DNA of 64,000 nt. Origin: CAIVAT01 sp037128705. GTDB taxonomy: Bacteria; Bacteroidota; Bacteroidia; Bacteroidales; FEN-979. The DNA is taken from NCBI GenBank assembly GCA_037128705.1, contig JBAXVX010000014.1, forward strand, positions 30,365-94,364, given 5' to 3'. A program made the translations under genes and the position numbers. Of this stretch, positions 51,124-61,243 are shown piece by piece. Positions within the stretch are counted from its first letter, which is position 1; every line of letters starts with the position of its first letter. The notes under the pieces were generated by a model. The model saw nothing but the letters and a program-made list of their open reading frames with translations. It did not search any database and had not been told where the DNA came from.

Positions 51124-52062
51124 GTGATTACAATCCTCGGACCCACTGCCACCGGTAAAACTGAACTTGCTGCCCATGTTGCCGCTGCGCTGGGCGGGGA
51201 GGTCATCAGCGCCGATTCGCGCCAGGTATACCGCGGCATGAATATCGGGACCGGGAAAGATTACGGTGATTACATAGTCAACGGGACGGCCATTCCTTTT
51301 CATCTCATCGACATTGTTGATCCCGGGTATGAATACAACATTTTCGAATTTCAGAAAGATTTCATCAAAGCCTACAACGACATACTCCGTCGGAAAAAGA
51401 TCCCAATCCTTTGCGGGGGTTCCGGCATGTACCTCGAAGCCGTACTGAAAGGGTACCGGCTGGCCAGGGCCGGGGATGATGTCGATTATACAGCGACCCT
51501 GCAGAATCAGACGGATGAGCAGCTGATGGAACTTCTGAAATCCTTCAGAACGCCGCACAACATCACCGACTATGAAGACCGGCCGCGGCTGATCAAGGCC
51601 ATCCTGGTGGCCCGTTCACAGGATGCTGAAATTCCTGATCGCACCACTGAACCCGGGAATGGTCCTTCATTCGCCGATCAGTCCTTCCCGAAAATCGATT
51701 CGGTGATCTTTGGCATCAGTTACCCCCGTGGACTGGTAAAAGCACGCATCATGAAGCGGCTGGAATACAGGCTGGAAAATGGAATGATCGAAGAGGTTGA
51801 GCAGTTGCTGGAATACGGGATCACCCCTGAACGACTGATGAAGTACGGGCTGGAGTACAAGTTTGTGGTCCTTTTCCTCACCGGGAAAATATCGCGCGGC
51901 GACCTGTTCCTTGAACTGAACATCGCCATCCGGCAGTTTGCCAAGCGCCAGATGACCTGGTTTCGCCGGATGGAAAGGCAGGGAATTCCGATCCACTGGA
52001 TTGAAGGCAGGCTGCCCCTCGAAAAAAAGGTCGGAGAGATCATCCGTTTCACCGGGAGCTGA
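51124..52062 (+). CDS. miaA: tRNA dimethylallyltransferase
   Basis: Adds the isopentenyl group to A37 of tRNAs reading UNN codons. 312 residues beginning at GTG (51124); an in-frame TAA two codons upstream excludes a longer form. P-loop GPTATGKT at 6-13, DSRQVYRGMNIGTGK as the substrate loop, and FEFQKDF and GGSGMYLEAVLKG further on. It is followed 107 bp later by an ABC-F gene. Confidence 0.96.
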   Translation: MITILGPTATGKTELAAHVAAALGGEVISADSRQVYRGMNIGTGKDYGDYIVNGTAIPFHLIDIVDPGYEYNIFEFQKDFIKAYNDILRRKKIPILCGGSGMYLEAVLKGYRLARAGDDVDYTATLQNQTDEQLMELLKSFRTPHNITDYEDRPRLIKAILVARSQDAEIPDRTTEPGNGPSFADQSFPKIDSVIFGISYPRGLVKARIMKRLEYRLENGMIEEVEQLLEYGITPERLMKYGLEYKFVVLFLTGKISRGDLFLELNIAIRQFAKRQMTWFRRMERQGIPIHWIEGRLPLEKKVGEIIRFTGS

Positions 52063-52111
52063 CCCGGGTTTATTCCCAAATAGTAATTTCAAATTACAGC
52101 GAATAAAAACG

Positions 52112-52119
52112 TACCTTTG
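52112..52119 (+). promoter_or_regulatory. TAnnTTTG -7 box before the first ABC-F gene
   Basis: TACCTTTG, 50 nt before the ATG at 52170; TTTC instead of TTG lies about 21 nt upstream. Confidence 0.45.
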
Positions 52120-52169
52120 CAGACTTTTTCGGGGTAAGGCACTCCATTTCATATCAAACACACGCATAA

Positions 52170-53778
<1,609 letters not shown>

Positions 53779-53780
<2 letters not shown>

Positions 53781-53864
53781 ATGACGAATGACAATTTACG
53801 ATTTACAATTTATTTCGTCACGCGTCACGCGTCACATGTCACGACCTCTCACCCTGTCACCCTT
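53779..53864. repeat. Composite repeat array between two ABC-F genes
   Basis: Begins in the stop codon of the first ABC-F gene. In order: AAATGAC, GAATGAC, AATTTAC, GATTTAC, AATTTAT; then GTCACGC twice, GTCACAT, GTCACGA; then octads TCACCCTG and TCACCCTT. It therefore joins units of four families that occur separately elsewhere in the window. Confidence 0.85.
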
Positions 53865-53885
53865 TTTTACCCTATCTAAATAAAT

Positions 53886-55538
53886 ATGATTGCAGCTGAA
53901 GGACTTACGGTGGAATTCGGGGGGACAACCCTGTTTAAGAATATCTCCTTTGCCATCAATGAAAAGGACCGGATCGCGCTGATGGGCAAGAACGGCGCAG
54001 GCAAGTCCACCCTGCTGAAAATCCTGGCCGGGTTGAAACAGCCAACAAGCGGACGGGTCTCATCTCCAAAGGATACGGTCATCGCATACCTCCCGCAGCA
54101 CCTCATCACCGCCGACAGCCGGACCCTGTTTGAAGAGGCCTCCCAGGCTTTTGCATCGCTCTACGAAATGAAATCGAAGATCGACGAGCTTAACCTTCAG
54201 CTTTCCACCCGTACGGATTACGAATCTGAAAGCTATTACAAACTCATCGAAGATCTGTCACTGCTCAGCGAACAGTGTTACTCCACCGACGATACCAACT
54301 ACGATGCTGAAATCGAAAAAATCCTGCTGGGGTTGGGCTTCCTCCGGGAGGATTTTACCCGTCCAACAAATGAGTTCAGCGGGGGATGGCGTATGCGCAT
54401 TGAGCTGGCAAAAATCCTGCTTCAGAAACCCGACCTCATCCTGCTTGATGAGCCCACCAATCACCTGGATATCGAATCGGTTCAGTGGCTTGAAGATTTT
54501 CTGATCAATTCGGCCAAGGCAGTGATAGTGATCTCTCACGACCGGGCTTTTGTTGACAATCTTACCACGCGCACCATTGAACTGACCATGGGGCGCATCT
54601 ATGATTATAAAGTAAACTTCACCAAATACCAGGAACTCAGGCTCGAACGGCGCCAGCAGCAGCAAAAACAATTTGACGACCAGCAGAAGATGATGGCCGA
54701 GACCCAGGAATTTATTGAACGATTCAAGGGAACCTATTCCAAAACCCTGCAGGTGCAATCAAGGGTAAAGATGCTTGAAAAACTCACCCTGGTAGAGATT
54801 GACGAAGAGGACACTTCAGCGCTGCGCCTCAAATTCCCGCCATCGCCCCGTTCCGGAAGCTACCCGGTGATCGTGCATGAGATGTCGAAAAGTTACGGGA
54901 ATCACAATGTCTATTCCGATGTGTCGCTGACCATTGAGCGGGGGGAACGGGTGGCATTTGTCGGTAAAAACGGCGAGGGCAAGTCAACCCTCGTCAGAAC
55001 CCTGATGGGAGAAAAGGGATACGAGGGCAACTTAACCCTGGGCCATAACATCATGATCGGCTATTTTGCCCAGAATCAGGCTTCCCTGCTCAACGAAGAG
55101 CTGACTGTGTTTCAAACGGTTGATGATGCAGCCAAGGGCGACATCCGCACAAAAATCAGGGACATCCTGGGCGCCTTCATGTTTGGCGGGGATATCTCCT
55201 CCAATAAGGTGAAGGTACTTTCAGGGGGAGAACGCACCCGCCTGGCCATGATCAAACTGCTCCTGGAGCCCGTCAACCTGCTGATCCTCGACGAACCCAC
55301 CAACCACCTTGACCTGAAAACCAAGGATATCCTGAAAAGCGCCCTGCAGGATTATGACGGGACCATGATCCTGGTCTCCCACGACCGTGATTTCCTCGAC
55401 GGACTGGTCAATAAAGTTTTTGAATTCGGCAACAGGCGGGTGAAAGAACATTTATGCGACATTCGCGGTTTCCTGGAGAAGAAAAAAATGGAAAACCTTC
55501 GGGAACTGGAACGAATCAAAGATTCCAGGACTTCATAA
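53886..55538 (+). CDS. ABC-F ATPase, both sites intact
   Basis: 550 residues with two complete ABC domains: Walker A GKNGAGKST (near 36-44) and GKNGEGKST (near 360), signatures FSGGWRMRIELA and LSGGERTRLAM, and Walker B LLDEPTNHLD twice. The linker between domains is long and basic (LERRQQQQKQFDDQQK), as in ABC-F proteins that reach the ribosomal P or E site. Could be of the EttA/Uup type or an antibiotic-protection factor; the sequence does not decide. It starts 105 bp after the first ABC-F gene. Confidence 0.88.
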   Translation: MIAAEGLTVEFGGTTLFKNISFAINEKDRIALMGKNGAGKSTLLKILAGLKQPTSGRVSSPKDTVIAYLPQHLITADSRTLFEEASQAFASLYEMKSKIDELNLQLSTRTDYESESYYKLIEDLSLLSEQCYSTDDTNYDAEIEKILLGLGFLREDFTRPTNEFSGGWRMRIELAKILLQKPDLILLDEPTNHLDIESVQWLEDFLINSAKAVIVISHDRAFVDNLTTRTIELTMGRIYDYKVNFTKYQELRLERRQQQQKQFDDQQKMMAETQEFIERFKGTYSKTLQVQSRVKMLEKLTLVEIDEEDTSALRLKFPPSPRSGSYPVIVHEMSKSYGNHNVYSDVSLTIERGERVAFVGKNGEGKSTLVRTLMGEKGYEGNLTLGHNIMIGYFAQNQASLLNEELTVFQTVDDAAKGDIRTKIRDILGAFMFGGDISSNKVKVLSGGERTRLAMIKLLLEPVNLLILDEPTNHLDLKTKDILKSALQDYDGTMILVSHDRDFLDGLVNKVFEFGNRRVKEHLCDIRGFLEKKKMENLRELERIKDSRTS

Positions 55539-55573
55539 GGCACTTCCCCGGTGGTTTGCCTCAGATCACAATG

Positions 55574-56686
55574 CTATAGTGCAGCAGTTTTCCAGGTACT
55601 TCCCATGGCATCGGCGGCAATCATTGCGTTCAAAACCCTTTCAGGAGTAACCAGTCCGGCTTCATGATGGATGCACTCGACAGGAGCACAGGCCCTGACG
55701 GCTACCTCCATTAATTTTTCACGGGTGACCTTCATCAATCCGATTTCTGAAAATGTGGTTGGTAATCCTACCTCCGCACAAAATGCATACACCGTCTCCA
55801 TTTCTTCAGGTTCAGCATCCGTAAGATGAAGCCCCGTTACAACCCCGAAAGCGACCTTTTCGCCATGGAAGAAGGCGTGCGTTTCACTCAGTGCAGTCAA
55901 CCCGTTGTGAACCGAATGGGCAGTAGCCAGTCCCGAACTCTCAAAACCGATCCCGCTCAGCAGGGTGTTCGCCTCAACGATGTGGTTGAGGGCCGGGGTG
56001 ACAATCTTTTTCTCAACAGCCATCCTGGCAGCAGTACCATATTGGAGCAGCGTTTCATAACACAGCCTGGCCAGATTCAGTCCCGCCATGGTGCTGTAAC
56101 CTCCGCAGGCGTTTTCCGACTGGGTGCGCTCGCATGACCGGGCTTCAAACCATGTTGACAGGGCATCCCCCATCCCCGAAACGAGAAATCGGACAGGCGC
56201 ATGGGCGATGACTGTGGTATCGACCAGTACCACCTGCGGATTCATTTTCTGGTAGAATACCGAGTCAAATACCCCCTTGTCAGTGTATATGACGGCGCAG
56301 CCGCTGCAGGGGGCATCGGTTGAGGCGATGGTGGGGACGACAATGACCGGGATCCCTGCCCGGTCAGCGGCAATTTTGGCCGTGTCAATCGTCTTCCCGC
56401 CACCCATCCCGACCAGTACATCAATCTTTTTACTGTGGATAATCTTTTCTATGCGCTTAATCTCCTTTTCACTGCATTCCCCCCCGAATTCTTCTACCTG
56501 GATCCAATCCGCAGGTTCGTTTCTGAAGTAACCAGGAAGTATCCTGTTCTTCGCCGAGGGTGCCGCCAGCAAAAGACCCCTTTTACCTAGCAGCCGTACC
56601 ATATCCGGCAATTGATTGATCGCATTTTCAGCCTGGATGTATTTCCCGGGGAAAACGGCCTTGATGATCCTGCTTTGTTTGTCCAT
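55574..56686 (-). CDS. Glycerol dehydrogenase-like enzyme
   Basis: 370 residues of the iron-containing/NAD-dependent polyol dehydrogenase family, closest in form to GldA. NAD-binding GMGGGKTIDTAK near residue 93, and metal ligands in GMGDALSTWFEA (Asp), ATAHSVHNGL (His) and FFHGEKVAFG (His). It would oxidise glycerol or a related diol to the ketone with NAD. It is the last gene of a minus-strand group after the bilin-reductase-like gene, 60 bp away; nothing shows a shared pathway. Confidence 0.85.
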   Translation of the reverse strand: MDKQSRIIKAVFPGKYIQAENAINQLPDMVRLLGKRGLLLAAPSAKNRILPGYFRNEPADWIQVEEFGGECSEKEIKRIEKIIHSKKIDVLVGMGGGKTIDTAKIAADRAGIPVIVVPTIASTDAPCSGCAVIYTDKGVFDSVFYQKMNPQVVLVDTTVIAHAPVRFLVSGMGDALSTWFEARSCERTQSENACGGYSTMAGLNLARLCYETLLQYGTAARMAVEKKIVTPALNHIVEANTLLSGIGFESSGLATAHSVHNGLTALSETHAFFHGEKVAFGVVTGLHLTDAEPEEMETVYAFCAEVGLPTTFSEIGLMKVTREKLMEVAVRACAPVECIHHEAGLVTPERVLNAMIAADAMGSTWKTAAL

Positions 56687-56746
56687 TGTAAAAGAGTTAA
56701 AAAATTTTACTTGTACTGTTCTGAATTTCAGGGAGGTTGTTACATC

Positions 56747-57655
56747 CTATTTTCTTAATTTCTCGATGAAATCACGGGTGATTTCCTTAATTCCCATGGA
56801 TAATGCCTTCTTTTCGGCATTGCTCCTGATCTGTCCGCGAACAAACCTCGGAGCATCCTGAATATATTGCAGGGCGTCATTGGTCCAACGGATATCCCCG
56901 TTTTGAGGTTCAGTTTCTTCGGCCTGAACCGGCTTTTCAATCTCAACGACCGCATTTCCCTGCAAGGAGGGTTCCGATCCGAATGCCGCGGCCTCAATGG
57001 CAGCCGCCATCTCTTTCCCAAACTTTTTCAGGTAGATCTCCAACCCTGCATCATTGGCATGCAGGAGTGACTTGAACTTCAGGATATTCTCAATCGCTTC
57101 TGCTTTTTCCTCCCCGCTGATGCCTGGCTGTGCCGGGAGATAAAACCTGTCGCGCCAATAACACAGGTAATCGGTGAGGGCATTGAGCAATTTTTCCGGT
57201 TCAAGTGGCTTATACTGGCATATCAGTGCATTTTCAGAGCAGATTTCATTGATCCAATCCTGCGCTGATCCCAGGTTACTCATTCCGGATGCATGCCTTT
57301 TATGCATTTCCGATATTCCCGGATCCGATCCTTTTTTAACGACCGGAATAATATCCAGGACATAAATCACCCTGTCGGGGATCTGGCCGCCAAGCTGGAA
57401 AGTCATGATCGGGATTCCGAATTCGGGCTTTGGATAAATGTTCAGAACAACCCCGTATGCTTTGCTGTTGACGGTATATTGCTCAACTACCAACCGGCTG
57501 AATTTTTCCCCGTTCCAGGTTCTGAAAATTGTCTGCGTATACTTTTCACCCTCATTTCTTTTGGCTGAATATTCGCTGAAATCATCCCTGTTGATGATTC
57601 CGTTCAATTCCCTGAAAATGATCTCCAGGGCACTGTCCAATACGGGTGATCTCAT
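56747..57655 (-). CDS. Bilin-reductase-like protein fused to a PCP_red-like C-terminal domain
   Basis: 302 residues, no signal peptide. By eye, residues about 60-225 follow the layout of ferredoxin-dependent bilin reductases such as PcyA: NIYPKPEFGIPIMTFQLGG (72-90) in place of the FPEPLYGLPLFG segment, RVIYVLDIIPV (95-105) with Asp101 at the position of PcyA's catalytic Asp105, and LLHANDAGLEIYLKKFGKE (197-215) matching the late NDKTR...FG segment. The PcyA His88 equivalent is not His (Val69). A Glu/Pro linker leads to residues 255-300, resembling the PCP_red domain (WTNDALQYI, FVRGQIRSNAEKKA). No bilin, heme-oxygenase or phytochrome gene is in the window; activity is unknown. Confidence 0.55.
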   Translation of the reverse strand: MRSPVLDSALEIIFRELNGIINRDDFSEYSAKRNEGEKYTQTIFRTWNGEKFSRLVVEQYTVNSKAYGVVLNIYPKPEFGIPIMTFQLGGQIPDRVIYVLDIIPVVKKGSDPGISEMHKRHASGMSNLGSAQDWINEICSENALICQYKPLEPEKLLNALTDYLCYWRDRFYLPAQPGISGEEKAEAIENILKFKSLLHANDAGLEIYLKKFGKEMAAAIEAAAFGSEPSLQGNAVVEIEKPVQAEETEPQNGDIRWTNDALQYIQDAPRFVRGQIRSNAEKKALSMGIKEITRDFIEKLRK

Positions 57656-57676
57656 GTTGTCTCCTTTTTTTTCCTG

Positions 57677-58591
57677 TTAATTGATGATTAATTTTCCCTG
57701 CCCGACCATTTTGTCTTTATATGTAACGCTATAAAAATACATTCCGGGAGAAAAATCGCTTTTTCGGATCATGAAACGGTTCTGACCTGAACGGGTAAAT
57801 ACTTTTGCACCGAAAAGATTGTAGATATGAACCGTGACTGATCTGCTGTCATCTGCATCATGAATTTCCATGGACGAGAGGTCGATCACCGGGTTTGGCG
57901 AGACAGTGACCCCTGTTGACAAGGCCTTGTGTTCACCGGCCGAGGTGTAAAATGAACAGCCTGGATAGGCCGGATCATGATATCTCAATGTTCCATCAAT
58001 GTAAAAACACTGCAGGGAGTAATAATCACACCCGACAAGGGCAGACCAGTTATGCAGGATGCCTCCCATACTTCCGATGCTGTCAATCCATTGTTCTGCC
58101 ACATAGGTAGTATCATTGGGAAAGGTCAGAATGATTCTTTTGTAAAAGGACTGATCGATCAGGATACTGTCTGTGCTCAGGACATAATATGTGATGGAAT
58201 CAAGATTTCTGTAATCGTTCACCGAAGTGGTGAGACTGAAAACCGTCAATGTTTGATGTGGTTGAACATGGAGGTCATAAAGCATCCGCTCAGGATCAGC
58301 CGCATTAATTTTATAAAAGATCTGTTTGTCAGAATTTTCCCGGATGTAGCCGTAGGGTGACCAGTACAACTGGGCTTCATCCACCGATCTCTCCACCCTT
58401 TTATAAATCAATGAATTGATCAGGGTGTCACCGGTGAATTTAATTTGTTCGTTGCCGATCACCGGGGTTGGGAAGGCATAATAATTAATGAAGTTGTTCC
58501 ATAATTTGTCCGTGGTCACAACCGACTGTCCAAAACACAGGTTGGCGCTCAAAAGGATTACACACAGAAATGAAAAGGGTTTCGCTGTCAT
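57677..58591 (-). CDS. Secreted protein with T9SS sorting domain
   Basis: 304 residues. Signal peptide (FLCVILLSANLCFGQ) and a C-terminal T9SS type A domain (VSPNPVIDLSSMEIHD ... GMYFYSVTYKDKMVGQ). The middle, about 25-220, is not a recognised domain; it has many Tyr/Asp-rich strands. Probably a small surface-attached protein of unknown role. It precedes the bilin-reductase-like gene by 21 bp on the same strand. Confidence 0.8.
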   Translation of the reverse strand: MTAKPFSFLCVILLSANLCFGQSVVTTDKLWNNFINYYAFPTPVIGNEQIKFTGDTLINSLIYKRVERSVDEAQLYWSPYGYIRENSDKQIFYKINAADPERMLYDLHVQPHQTLTVFSLTTSVNDYRNLDSITYYVLSTDSILIDQSFYKRIILTFPNDTTYVAEQWIDSIGSMGGILHNWSALVGCDYYSLQCFYIDGTLRYHDPAYPGCSFYTSAGEHKALSTGVTVSPNPVIDLSSMEIHDADDSRSVTVHIYNLFGAKVFTRSGQNRFMIRKSDFSPGMYFYSVTYKDKMVGQGKLIIN

Positions 58592-58621
58592 AAAGTATTT
58601 GTTTCCTGCAAGATACTTTTT

Positions 58622-59212
58622 TTAACTTGTCCTGTCGATTTCAATGTCGTATTTAGCCAGGAGCCCTCCTATTCCTGATAAGGAGAATTTTGCTTTTTTA
58701 ACCTGGTTTAGCTCGGGATCAATGGAATAGTTGAAGGATGTTCTGAAATCTGTTTTTCCCAGGTTCGTGTGGTAAAATATGGCCCGGGCAAAATCGCAAT
58801 TGTCAAAGGTTGAAGCCGATAAATCACATTCCGTAAAATCAACCTCCTCCATTTTCACCTGGATGAAGTTTGTTTTTTTTACCTTCATCCGGTAAAAGGA
58901 GCTGAGATTCAGCGTGCAGTTTGTAAAATCAAACGACAGTCCGAATTCATTGCACTTGCCGAAGAGGAGCCCCAGCATTTTACAGTCGATGAACCTGACA
59001 CCCCTGAAGGCAGTCCTGTCAAGTGCCGCCAGGCTTAAATTGCATCCTGAGAAAGTACATTCAACAAATTTGATATCGGAGAGGTTCGCATTTGAAAGGT
59101 CGCAGTTGTTAAAAACACAACCTACATACTCTCCCCTCCCCAGCAGGGTTAATTTACCATCAATCTTTTCGTAGGTTTTATCTTCGACAAGAACCTGATC
59201 TGTATTTGACAT
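58622..59212 (-). CDS. Pentapeptide-repeat protein
   Basis: 196 residues of A(D/N)LXX pentapeptide repeats forming a right-handed quadrilateral beta-helix (CDLSNANLSDIKFVECTF, CDLSASTFDNCDFARAIF). The C-terminus NYSIDPELNQVKKAKFSLSG is the conserved end of the Bacteroidetes Qnr-like group, whose members can mimic DNA and protect gyrase. There is no sign of mobility and no direct evidence of resistance. It lies between a T9SS protein gene and a small membrane peptide gene. Confidence 0.88.
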   Translation of the reverse strand: MSNTDQVLVEDKTYEKIDGKLTLLGRGEYVGCVFNNCDLSNANLSDIKFVECTFSGCNLSLAALDRTAFRGVRFIDCKMLGLLFGKCNEFGLSFDFTNCTLNLSSFYRMKVKKTNFIQVKMEEVDFTECDLSASTFDNCDFARAIFYHTNLGKTDFRTSFNYSIDPELNQVKKAKFSLSGIGGLLAKYDIEIDRTS

Positions 59213-59238
59213 GGGTGGAAGATATCATGCACGGCTGA

Positions 59239-59322
59239 CTAGGTCAGAACAACGTAGAGGATCATGGCAATCCCGATGGTTATGATCAGCCACCATTTGT
59301 GTTTATTCAGTGTTTCTAACAT
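59239..59322 (-). CDS. 27-residue single-helix membrane peptide
   Basis: ATG at 59322 and TAG at 59241-59239 give 27 residues: MLETLNKHKWW, then a hydrophobic run LIITIGIAMILYVVLT. The charged N-terminus and about 16 hydrophobic residues predict one transmembrane helix with the N-terminus inside. It sits alone in the 151-bp gap between ompA and the pentapeptide gene, same strand. No homologue recognised, so it may be chance, but the length and composition are typical of small membrane proteins. Confidence 0.5.
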   Translation of the reverse strand: MLETLNKHKWWLIITIGIAMILYVVLT

Positions 59323-59363
59323 GTTGATTTTGGTTTAAGATTGTAAACTTGTGTTTGTGATTT

Positions 59364-60173
59364 TCATTTTTTCACCAGTTCGACCCGCCTGTTTTTGGCC
59401 CGGCCCTCTTCTGTCCTGTTATCGGCTACCGGTTTTTCCTGTCCCCAGCCAACCGATGACATCCTCGATTTATCAATTCCCTTGGCTGCCAGGGCATCCA
59501 TAACCGCTTTTGCCCGGTCGGTTGAAAGTTTTTTATTGCCGGCCGCATTGCCCGCGTTGTCTGTATGACCTTCAATACTGACCTTCAGTGCGGCATCAAG
59601 ATTCATCAGTTGGTACATCTGGTCTATGATCGGAAGTGATTCTGCTTTGATGGTGGATTTACCCGTATCAAAAAGGATGTTCAGGGTGATGAAGCCGTCT
59701 TTGTTCAGCGCATCAAGCATCTCATTCGCCGCAATATCCTGCTTCATGGCTTCCAGTTCAAGCACATTCAGTATGATGTCGCTGTTGTTGGTAGCCGCAA
59801 CCTTGATCCTGTAATCCTTTCCCTTGCTGGTCAGTTCATAACATCCCAATCCATTCTCCTCATAGATCTTCTTCCCTCCGATTTTGGTGATGGCATTTGC
59901 ATAATTTTTAATGATCTGGAAATAACTTGGCTCAGTTTTACCCGATTCCAGGTTAAACACATACCATGCATAGGTGAGCGTTCCTTCCAATTTAACATCC
60001 TCCCCCTTGCTGTTATAAAAGTCAAGCTGGTTGTAGTTTTGCGTGCATTCTGAAATGTAGTAGCCGGGCATACGTGAAAAAAGCGGATGGTCCTTGCACC
60101 CCTCTGCATCCTGTGAAAACCCGGTCGCAATGCCAATCATCATTCCCAGGAAGGTTAAAATCAGTTTATTCAT
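59364..60173 (-). CDS. OmpA-family outer-membrane protein
   Basis: 269 residues from the ATG at 60173 (signal peptide LILTFLGMMIGIATGFSQ); the longer frame from 60239 has no signal and covers the promoter. The N-terminal half (about 25-150) is unrecognised, with a Cys pair (ECTQN and GCYEL). The C-terminal 105 residues are an OmpA domain: NILFDTGKSTIK, VSIEGHTDNAG, and the peptidoglycan-binding LSTDRAKAVMD ... GWGQEKPVADN ... RAKNRRVELV. It anchors the outer membrane to peptidoglycan non-covalently. Confidence 0.88.
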   Translation of the reverse strand: MNKLILTFLGMMIGIATGFSQDAEGCKDHPLFSRMPGYYISECTQNYNQLDFYNSKGEDVKLEGTLTYAWYVFNLESGKTEPSYFQIIKNYANAITKIGGKKIYEENGLGCYELTSKGKDYRIKVAATNNSDIILNVLELEAMKQDIAANEMLDALNKDGFITLNILFDTGKSTIKAESLPIIDQMYQLMNLDAALKVSIEGHTDNAGNAAGNKKLSTDRAKAVMDALAAKGIDKSRMSSVGWGQEKPVADNRTEEGRAKNRRVELVKK

Positions 60174-60208
60174 CCTTTTCGTTTTAGTGTTAGATTTAAT
60201 TGCAAATC

Positions 60209-60239
60209 CAAATATATTATTTATTTCAGAATGACCCAA
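60209..60239 (-). promoter_or_regulatory. Two-box promoter of the OmpA-type gene
   Basis: On the minus strand TTG (60239-60237), a 20-nt spacer and TATATTTG (60216-60209), 35 nt before the ATG at 60173. Same spacing as the dnaN and universal-stress-protein promoters. Confidence 0.7.
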
Positions 60240-60272
60240 GATTTACCTGGTCAATTTGCAATTTAATGTCGA

Positions 60273-61217
60273 TCAAACCTGTTTGGTCTTCAAAGACTTT
60301 AACTCTTCAATCAGAATCCTCACACCCTCTTTCGGGCTCGTGGCCTCCATGCCAAACCGTTTTTCGAATTTGCTGCTGTCAAATACATAATCCTGGTCGT
60401 ATTGATAGTTCATCTCCGGAAACTCCTTCATGACCGGGACAAACAATCCAAGGAGGTGGATCATCCACACCGGGACGGCCTGGACCCGGGGTGCTGCCTT
60501 GAGTTCATTTGCAATCAGCCCGATCCACTGCGAGGTGGTGAGTTTTTCCTTTGTTGTGGGAACGTGCCATACCTGGTTGAAGGCATCCGGGGTGTTGCCC
60601 AGGATGGCGGTGGCTTTGGCTGCATCCGGAGTGTAGGTGTAAGTGTGTATCTTGTTTACATCACCCAGAGCCTGGGCCTTTTTACCCTTCAGGAGGTTTT
60701 CGGCAACCATCATCGACAGGGCACTGTTTTTATTGTCAGGGCCGTAAAAATCAGCCGACCTCGCAATCAGGGCTGTCAGGTTGTTTTTCGCCACTTCGTT
60801 CATGATCATTTCGTGAAGCTGTTTTCGTACTTCACCCTTCCTGCTCGGAGGTTGAATGGGCGACTCTTCGGTCATGTGCGGTATGGCAGACTTTGCATAC
60901 ATGTAAACATTGTCAAAAAACACAAGCCTGGCCTGGTGTGCCTGGCATGCTTTGATGACGGCCTGTAAAAAGGGAGGCCAGGTTTGCTGCCAGACCTTCA
61001 GCCTGTACTCAAAACCAATGGTGACATACACCACCTCGCTGCCCTCAATGGCCTTGTCAATCCTGGTTAAATCGCTTAAATCAACCGGAAATAGCTCGTC
61101 AGTTTCGTTCACCTTCCTGGGGTTCCTGCCCGCCAACCTGATCTGCCCGGGAAATTTCTTTAATTCCTTCGCCAAAGGTGTCCCGATGGCTCCGCCTGAT
61201 CCCAATATTGTTTGCAT
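60273..61217 (-). CDS. NAD(P)-dependent epimerase/oxidoreductase-like protein
   Basis: 314 residues of extended SDR type: the N-terminal MQTILGSGGAIGTPLAKEL dinucleotide loop (GxGGxIG), VYVTIGFEY, and a possible catalytic YMYAKSAI (Tyr-x3-Lys) near residue 105. The C-terminal half is substrate-binding. Such proteins are annotated variously as nucleotide-sugar epimerases or NmrA-like; no substrate can be assigned. It follows the M6 protease gene by 26 bp and precedes the OmpA gene. Confidence 0.78.
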   Translation of the reverse strand: MQTILGSGGAIGTPLAKELKKFPGQIRLAGRNPRKVNETDELFPVDLSDLTRIDKAIEGSEVVYVTIGFEYRLKVWQQTWPPFLQAVIKACQAHQARLVFFDNVYMYAKSAIPHMTEESPIQPPSRKGEVRKQLHEMIMNEVAKNNLTALIARSADFYGPDNKNSALSMMVAENLLKGKKAQALGDVNKIHTYTYTPDAAKATAILGNTPDAFNQVWHVPTTKEKLTTSQWIGLIANELKAAPRVQAVPVWMIHLLGLFVPVMKEFPEMNYQYDQDYVFDSSKFEKRFGMEATSPKEGVRILIEELKSLKTKQV

Positions 61218-61243
61218 GGCCCTTAACTTTTTTATTCAACAAA

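Noticed and set aside
55538..55561. AGGCA/TGCCT inverted repeat between convergent genes
   Set aside because: Five-base-pair stem with a 14-nt loop and no T-run; could be chance.
58622..59212. Quinolone-resistance gene
   Set aside because: The Qnr-like pentapeptide group is widespread in Bacteroidetes and nothing here shows resistance or mobility.
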